From: Ruminococcaceae bacterium UBA2857
GTDB taxonomy: Bacteria > Bacillota > Clostridia > Oscillospirales > Acutalibacteraceae
Length of the DNA: 17,889 bases
Direction of reading: 5' to 3'
NCBI GenBank assembly: GCA_002350705.1
Contig: DEFH01000040.1
Coordinates: 1 to 17,889, forward strand
Below are positions 13,994 to 17,889 of the stretch, one piece after another. Below the pieces are notes generated by a model. It had not been told where the DNA came from, searched no databases, and worked only from the letters and a program-made list of their open reading frames with translations. Every line of letters starts with the position of its first letter. Position 1 is the stretch's first letter. The position numbers were made by a program, and so were the translations under genes.

Positions 13994-14689
13994 TTGAAAT
14001 CCTATCGTACAAAGGAACAGATGTCGGAAGCATTTCTGACAGGAGCGATTCTGTCAGTAGTGGGAGGCTATTTTGATGCGTATACCTATATTGCCAGAGG
14101 GGGAGTTTTTGCGAATGCACAGACAGGAAATATCGTACTTTTGGGAGTGCGGCTGATGGAGGGAGACTTTCTCAAAGCACTGACCTATTTTATTCCGATT
14201 GTAGCATTTGTATTGGGCATATTTGTATCGGAGTATGTCAGGAAAATCGGTAACAGCAAACATCTTCACTGGCGGCAGATTATTATGCTGATAGAGCTTT
14301 TGATTGTGATTGTGGTATCATTGATGCCTAACGGGGAGAAAGGCTTTAAAACCTGTGACATGATAGTGAATATATTGATTTCATTTGTCTGCTCACTTCA
14401 GGTACAGAGTTTCCGGAAAATTCACGGCATTGTTTGTGCCACGACCATGTGCACAGGCAATATGAGAAGTGCCGCAGAATGTCTGGTGCATTACACGGAA
14501 AGCAAAGACAAAAAAGCGTTGAAAAACGCTGTCAAATATACTGCCATCAATTTATTTTTTATTATAGGAGCGATTATCAGTGCATTTCTGACACATTTGT
14601 TGGGAGAAGTATCGGTTATTTTTTGTGGGATAGGGCTTTTGGCGGTTTTGATACTGATGTTTATCAAACCGTTTGAGCCGGTATCATAA
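13994..14689 (+). CDS. YoaK family (DUF1275) membrane protein
   Basis: A 231-residue integral membrane protein of the DUF1275/YoaK family. Recognised from the N-terminal FLTGAILSVVGGYFDAYTYIARGGVFANAQTGNIVLLG (about residues 15-52), in which GGYFDAYTY and FANAQTGN are the family's hallmarks. About six membrane spans follow the family layout, and VQSFRKIHGIVCATTMCTGNMRSAAE (about 137-162) repeats the TGN motif in the second half, as is usual. The start is TTG 13994 with GAGGCGG (13981-13987) 6 bases upstream; no ATG fits better. Transport function has been suggested for the family but no substrate is settled. It lies downstream of trpB2 and ends in a terminator shared with the convergent nuclease-like gene. 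Confidence 0.9.
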   Translation: MKSYRTKEQMSEAFLTGAILSVVGGYFDAYTYIARGGVFANAQTGNIVLLGVRLMEGDFLKALTYFIPIVAFVLGIFVSEYVRKIGNSKHLHWRQIIMLIELLIVIVVSLMPNGEKGFKTCDMIVNILISFVCSLQVQSFRKIHGIVCATTMCTGNMRSAAECLVHYTESKDKKALKNAVKYTAINLFFIIGAIISAFLTHLLGEVSVIFCGIGLLAVLILMFIKPFEPVS

Positions 14690-14733
14690 CAAAACAGCAG
14701 ATCAGTTTCATTTGTCTGATCTGCTGTTTTGTT
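14688..14733. terminator. Bidirectional terminator between convergent genes
   Basis: A perfect 18-bp stem (arms 14688-14705 and 14716-14733) with a 10-base loop. The left arm overlaps the stop codon of the YoaK-type gene; the right arm ends 5 bases from the stop of the minus-strand gene. A/T-rich outer ends give a short T run on each strand. Confidence 0.85.
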
Positions 14734-14738
14734 ACGGC

Positions 14739-15599
14739 TTATGCTTTTAATCCGGCTTTGCTTTCAAATTCCGATACGGTCATGTTGGCTTCCTCTGCCG
14801 CCTGAGCCAAAGTAATGATTCCTTTTTTTACCAGACCAATCAGTGTGGAAAGAATACCTTCCGCACGGCCTTCACTGAGCCCTGCAGCTCTGGCTTCCAT
14901 TTTGGCTTCTATAATATCCTGCTCTGAAATTTTCATATCAAAATACTCTCCTTCCTGAATGATATTCAAATCTTTTCTGCCAATTACCTGACTGTATAGT
15001 ACAATCAATCTTTTGCCCAAGAGATCTTCTGCATACCTATCAATAAAATTACCCATTTGTTCCTCGTTTTTGACAGAGAAAAACTCGGAAAAAATTTTGA
15101 GTTCTCTGTTGGCTTTCTCTGACTGATTCACAGCAGGCGTATAGACATTATACAGTGTAAACAGGTCAGAGTAAATTTCATGGTTTTGATTGTACAGACG
15201 AATGACTTCTGTTGGCAAGGCGTTCTTTTTGCATGTCATGATAAAAGAAATTACCACTTTATTCAGTTGGTCATAATTTCCTTTGTTGACAGTCTGTCCT
15301 GCAACGGCACGACAGGCATAGTAAATGGTACGGTTTTTAATGAGTGTTTCGCTGTAGGTATTTTGCAGGTCAATACTGTAAATTGTTCCGTTTTCATCTT
15401 TGGCGAAGGTATCGAAACGGATATAATTGTGTTCTACGTTATCGGGCAAAACACAGGCCTGTGATATGATTTCTTTTGTTTTCAGTTCATGACCTGTTAC
15501 ACATTTCAGCAGTACGGAAAACAGAGTCATGTCTCCGAACATGATGGAAAAAACAACGTCATTTCTTGGAGGAAAATCATTTCTGAAGGGTAACTTCAT
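14739..15599 (-). CDS. Rpn family / PD-(D/E)XK nuclease-like protein
   Basis: Member of the Rpn / 'PD-(D/E)XK nuclease family transposase' group, often mislabelled as transposase; E. coli RpnA is a nuclease that promotes RecA-independent recombination. The 286-residue product begins PFRNDFPPRNDVVFSIMFGD, the usual 'ND..FK..FG' opening. The core has RFDTFAKDENGTIYSIDLQNT (61-81): D63 and the D77-L-Q79 motif, where most relatives have E-x-Q, so the active site carries a conservative Glu-to-Asp change. NRTIYYACRAVAGQ (89-102) is the conserved helix. The C-terminal part (about 225-286) is helical with the EARAAGLSEGRAEG stretch common in this family. GGAAGGGAG precedes ATG 15599. It has its own promoter and terminators on both sides, and no inverted repeats at its ends, so it is not an insertion sequence. 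Confidence 0.85.
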   Translation of the reverse strand: MKLPFRNDFPPRNDVVFSIMFGDMTLFSVLLKCVTGHELKTKEIISQACVLPDNVEHNYIRFDTFAKDENGTIYSIDLQNTYSETLIKNRTIYYACRAVAGQTVNKGNYDQLNKVVISFIMTCKKNALPTEVIRLYNQNHEIYSDLFTLYNVYTPAVNQSEKANRELKIFSEFFSVKNEEQMGNFIDRYAEDLLGKRLIVLYSQVIGRKDLNIIQEGEYFDMKISEQDIIEAKMEARAAGLSEGRAEGILSTLIGLVKKGIITLAQAAEEANMTVSEFESKAGLKA

Positions 15600-15621
15600 G
15601 GGACTCCCTTCCTTTGATGAT

Positions 15622-15650
15622 ATTATATCATATGATAGTGCGGATTACAA
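15622..15650 (-). promoter_or_regulatory. Promoter of the Rpn-type gene with internal palindrome
   Basis: On the minus strand: TTGTAA (15650-15645), 17-base spacer, TATAAT (15627-15622). A 12-bp perfect palindrome TATCATATGATA (15626-15637) overlaps the -10 and spacer, a good place for a repressor. Confidence 0.75.
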
Positions 15651-15652
15651 TC

Positions 15653-15689
15653 AAAAATCGCAGACCGGCAAAAACTGACCGATCTGCGA
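15653..15689 (-). terminator. Intrinsic terminator of prs
   Basis: Minus-strand stem of 11 bp (arms 15689-15679 and 15668-15658, one G-T pair), 10-base loop, then TTTTT (15657-15653). It begins 13 bases after the prs stop and directly abuts the next promoter. Confidence 0.9.
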
Positions 15690-15702
15690 CAGGATTGATT
15701 TA

Positions 15703-16668
15703 TCAGGCATTCACGAATATGGATGAAACGGGTTTGTCTTCATAGATTCTCTCGATAGCCTCTGCGAATACAGGAGCAACAGGGAGAGTTGTAAATTTAT
15801 CCAGTTTCTTTTCTTCCGGCAGACTGATGGTATCAAGGAGAACAACCTCTTTGATAACGCTGTTTTTCAGTCTCTCGATAGCGGGGCCGGAAAGTACGGC
15901 ATGAGTAGCACCGGCATAAACCTCTGTAGCACCGCCCATTTCAACAACAGCCTGTGCAGCGTTGCAGAGTGTACCTGCTGTGTCAATCATATCATCAACG
16001 AGGATTACTTTTTTGCCTTTTACTTCACCGATAATACTCATAACTTCGCATACATTCGGTTTGGGGCGGCGTTTGTCAATAATAGCAATCGTGCAGCCAA
16101 GTCTTGCAGCAAAGTTTCTTGCTCTGGTAACGGAGCCGAGGTCAGGTGATACAACCACATAATCATCTGCATTGTCACCGATTTTTTTCTTGAAGTAGTT
16201 GGCAAGAATCGGAGCACCTACCAGATGATCCACAGGGATATTGAAGAAGCCCTGTATCTGAGCGGCATGAAGATCCATTGTCAGAACACGGTCGGCACCT
16301 GCGGTTGTGATAAGATCGGCAACGAGCTTGGCAGAAATCGGATCTCTTGCCTTAGCCTTTCTGTCCTGACGGGCATAGCCGAAGTACGGAACAACAGCCG
16401 TAATTCTTGCAGCGGAAGCACGTTTCATGGCATCAATCATGATAAGCAGTTCCATGATGTTGTCATTCACAGGAGTGCTGGTTGACTGAACGATAAAACA
16501 TTCGGAGCCTCTGACAGACTCATGCAGAGAGACTGCAACTTCACCGTCACTAAAATGTGTTACTTCTGACTGACCGACAGGTAATCCCAAAGCCTGAGCG
16601 ATCTGTTCAGCAACCGCTCTGTTGGAATTACAGGTAAAGATTTTAATATCCTTGCCGTGAAAATTCAT
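15703..16668 (-). CDS. prs: Ribose-phosphate pyrophosphokinase
   Basis: Makes PRPP from ribose 5-phosphate and ATP, supplying purine, pyrimidine, NAD, histidine and tryptophan synthesis. The 321-residue product is of standard class I length. Signatures: FSDGEV (39-44), PYFGYARQDRK (94-104), DLHAAQIQGFFNIPVDHL (132-149), VVSPDLGSVTRARNFA (172-187), the flexible-loop region DKRRPKPN (198-205) and the PRPP-binding VILVDDMIDTAGTL (221-234). The start is ATG 16668, because GGGGGAG lies 8 bases upstream; a further in-frame extension of 11 codons has no binding site. It follows glmU on the same strand, the order also known from the B. subtilis gcaD-prs locus, but has a promoter of its own at 16714-16742. 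A strong terminator follows. Confidence 0.96.
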   Translation of the reverse strand: MNFHGKDIKIFTCNSNRAVAEQIAQALGLPVGQSEVTHFSDGEVAVSLHESVRGSECFIVQSTSTPVNDNIMELLIMIDAMKRASAARITAVVPYFGYARQDRKAKARDPISAKLVADLITTAGADRVLTMDLHAAQIQGFFNIPVDHLVGAPILANYFKKKIGDNADDYVVVSPDLGSVTRARNFAARLGCTIAIIDKRRPKPNVCEVMSIIGEVKGKKVILVDDMIDTAGTLCNAAQAVVEMGGATEVYAGATHAVLSGPAIERLKNSVIKEVVLLDTISLPEEKKLDKFTTLPVAPVFAEAIERIYEDKPVSSIFVNA

Positions 16669-16713
16669 TGTAAAACTCCCCCAATTTTTAATTTTAGGCA
16701 ACCTTTCTCTTCT

Positions 16714-16742
16714 ATTTTAATACCTATTTGTCGAAAAATCAA
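16714..16742 (-). promoter_or_regulatory. Promoter of prs
   Basis: On the minus strand: TTGATT (16742-16737), 17-base spacer, TAAAAT (16719-16714). It lies in the 176-base gap between glmU and prs. The glmU-side part of that gap (16760-16844) is AT-rich with no convincing terminator, so prs may also be read from the glmU promoter. Confidence 0.65.
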
Positions 16743-16844
16743 GTTTTTAGCCAAGGAAGAGGCGAATTTTTAAAAGAATTGTATCTTTTATGTAAAATTT
16801 TCTTCAAATGAATCAATTATAATTCATAATGCACAATAAAAATT

Positions 16845-17831
16845 TTACAGAATTTGGTTTTTGGTGGAAAGAGGATGGATATGCTGACCGTCAGAGACCG
16901 TACCGTTTTCGATCAGGACGGCAGGACCGATTTCACAGAAAGAGCCGATGGCCGTTTTGCCGCGAATCACCGTTGACGGCAGAATCACGGTGTCAGGCTG
17001 AATGGTGACGTCTGTACCAATGATAACGCCATCCGTACAGGGAATACTCACACCGTTTTTCATATGCTTTTCCAGAATTCTTTTTCGGGCGATTTCGTTC
17101 AGCTGAGCCAACTGTACACAATCGTTGGCACCTAAAACAGAATCAGCATTTTTGGCTTTGTAAGCAAGAACATTTTTTCCTGTGTGTTTGATAATGGCAA
17201 CGGTATCGGTCAGATAGTATTCTCCGGTTTTTTCGCTTTTCTGCACCTTTTGCAGAGCGTCGAGCAGTGCATTCACTTCAAACCAGTAAGCACCCGAATT
17301 GACTTCTTTGATTTTTCTGATTTCGTCTGTAGCTTCCTTTTCCTCAACGATTGCTTTGAGCATATCATGGTCGGCAGTTTCATGGACAATTCTTCCATAG
17401 CCTGTAGGGTTGTCCACTTCGGCAGAGATTACCGTACAGCCTTTTTCGGCAGAGGAGTTGTGTGTCGCAAAAGCTTCCCGGATAGTGTCGGCATTGATAA
17501 AAGGAGCATCACCGTTGAGCACTAACACATCACTTCCGCTGTGTTTGGCAAGGAAATCTTTCGCCATCATGACAGCGTGACCTGTGCCGAGTCTTTCGGA
17601 CTGAAAGACCTTTTCAACGGCAAAGGGAAGGGTCTGCAGATAATCTTCTATTACTTCGTGTTTGCTTCCCGTAACGATGCATATATCTTCAATGCCGGCT
17701 TTTTTTGCGGCATCTATTACCCATTGAATCATGGGTTTGAAAAGGACTTCCGCCATTGCTTTGGGGCGTTTGGAGTTCATTCTTTTGCCCTCACCGCCGG
17801 CCAGTATAATGGCACTTGTTTTTATTTGCAT
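16845..17831 (-). CDS. glmU: GlmU-type UDP-GlcNAc pyrophosphorylase, short form
   Basis: Uridylyltransferase that makes UDP-GlcNAc from GlcNAc-1-phosphate and UTP, for peptidoglycan synthesis. The catalytic domain is intact: LAGGEGKRM (10-18), K24 in KRPKAM, QSERLGTGHAV (77-87), NGDAPF (106-111, metal D108), PTGYGRIV (142-149), EVNSGAYWF (176-184) and VLGANDCVQLA (232-242, metal N236). A left-handed beta-helix starts at about 268 but stops after roughly three coils at residue 328, while bifunctional GlmU has about 455 residues. The acetyltransferase histidine, tyrosine and lysine region is therefore absent. Bases after the stop are AT-rich with no continuing frame, so this looks like a genuine short form rather than a fresh frameshift. 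GGGAGG (17846-17841) sits about 9 bases before ATG 17831; an in-frame TTG at 17837 is too close to it. Confidence 0.88.
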   Translation of the reverse strand: MQIKTSAIILAGGEGKRMNSKRPKAMAEVLFKPMIQWVIDAAKKAGIEDICIVTGSKHEVIEDYLQTLPFAVEKVFQSERLGTGHAVMMAKDFLAKHSGSDVLVLNGDAPFINADTIREAFATHNSSAEKGCTVISAEVDNPTGYGRIVHETADHDMLKAIVEEKEATDEIRKIKEVNSGAYWFEVNALLDALQKVQKSEKTGEYYLTDTVAIIKHTGKNVLAYKAKNADSVLGANDCVQLAQLNEIARKRILEKHMKNGVSIPCTDGVIIGTDVTIQPDTVILPSTVIRGKTAIGSFCEIGPAVLIENGTVSDGQHIHPLSTKNQIL

Positions 17832-17889
17832 AGGCAATACCTCCCAAATATTGATAAATTTATATTATCATACACCAGTTTCCAAGTTT

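Noticed and set aside
14739..15599. Insertion sequence call for the Rpn-type gene
   Set aside because: Although the family is often named transposase, I see no terminal inverted repeats or target duplications; a shared terminator and its own promoter flank it tightly.
16800..16844. Terminator after glmU
   Set aside because: Only a 6-bp A/T-rich hairpin without T run is visible; not enough to claim one.

Overview
The window reads as chromosomal DNA of a low-to-mid GC Gram-positive bacterium, most likely a gut-type member of the Clostridia near Ruminococcus/Oscillospiraceae. This is inferred from the strong AGGAGG ribosome binding sites, sigma-A promoters of the TTGACA-17-TATAAT type, frequent TTG starts, a PdaA-type muramic-acid deacetylase, a compact ATP-dependent PEPCK of a subgroup typical of clostridia, and the glmU-prs pair. 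I see no phage, insertion sequence, tRNA, rRNA or CRISPR array. Nearly every transcription unit has a readable promoter and intrinsic terminator.

Left part (1-4935). After a terminator (115-151) and an extended -10 promoter, a 36-residue membrane peptide is followed by a BcrA-type ABC exporter ATPase and its permease, then a terminator. A cysteine-rich DUF6062-type protein (2251-2958) has its own promoter. It meets tail to tail, with one base between the stops, an unrecognised protein on the minus strand (2960-3721). A minus-strand lipoprotein made largely of five 11-residue repeats diverges from a cytidylate-kinase-like P-loop protein.

Centre (4936-12456). pckA has a near-consensus promoter and double terminators. 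A three-hairpin element (7004-7068) precedes the 3' end of a secreted SH3b protein on the minus strand, whose promoter carries a 10-bp inverted repeat and whose leader can form competing hairpins. Next come a small YbjN-like protein and a PdaA-type deacetylase. Then a tight three-gene operon encodes a DUF3592 membrane protein with a long tyrosine-rich tail, a transglutaminase-like lipoprotein with an intact Cys-His-Asp triad, and a second DUF3592-like membrane protein. I consider this operon the best candidate for an undescribed cell-envelope system here.

Right part (12457-17889). A stand-alone TrpB2-type tryptophan synthase beta chain has a perfect consensus promoter. A YoaK/DUF1275 membrane protein follows and shares a bidirectional terminator with a minus-strand Rpn/PD-(D/E)XK nuclease-like gene. 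At the edge, on the minus strand, glmU and prs make UDP-GlcNAc and PRPP. The GlmU is short: its uridylyltransferase domain is intact, but most of the acetyltransferase beta-helix is missing.

All family assignments come from motif recognition by eye; no database search was run.
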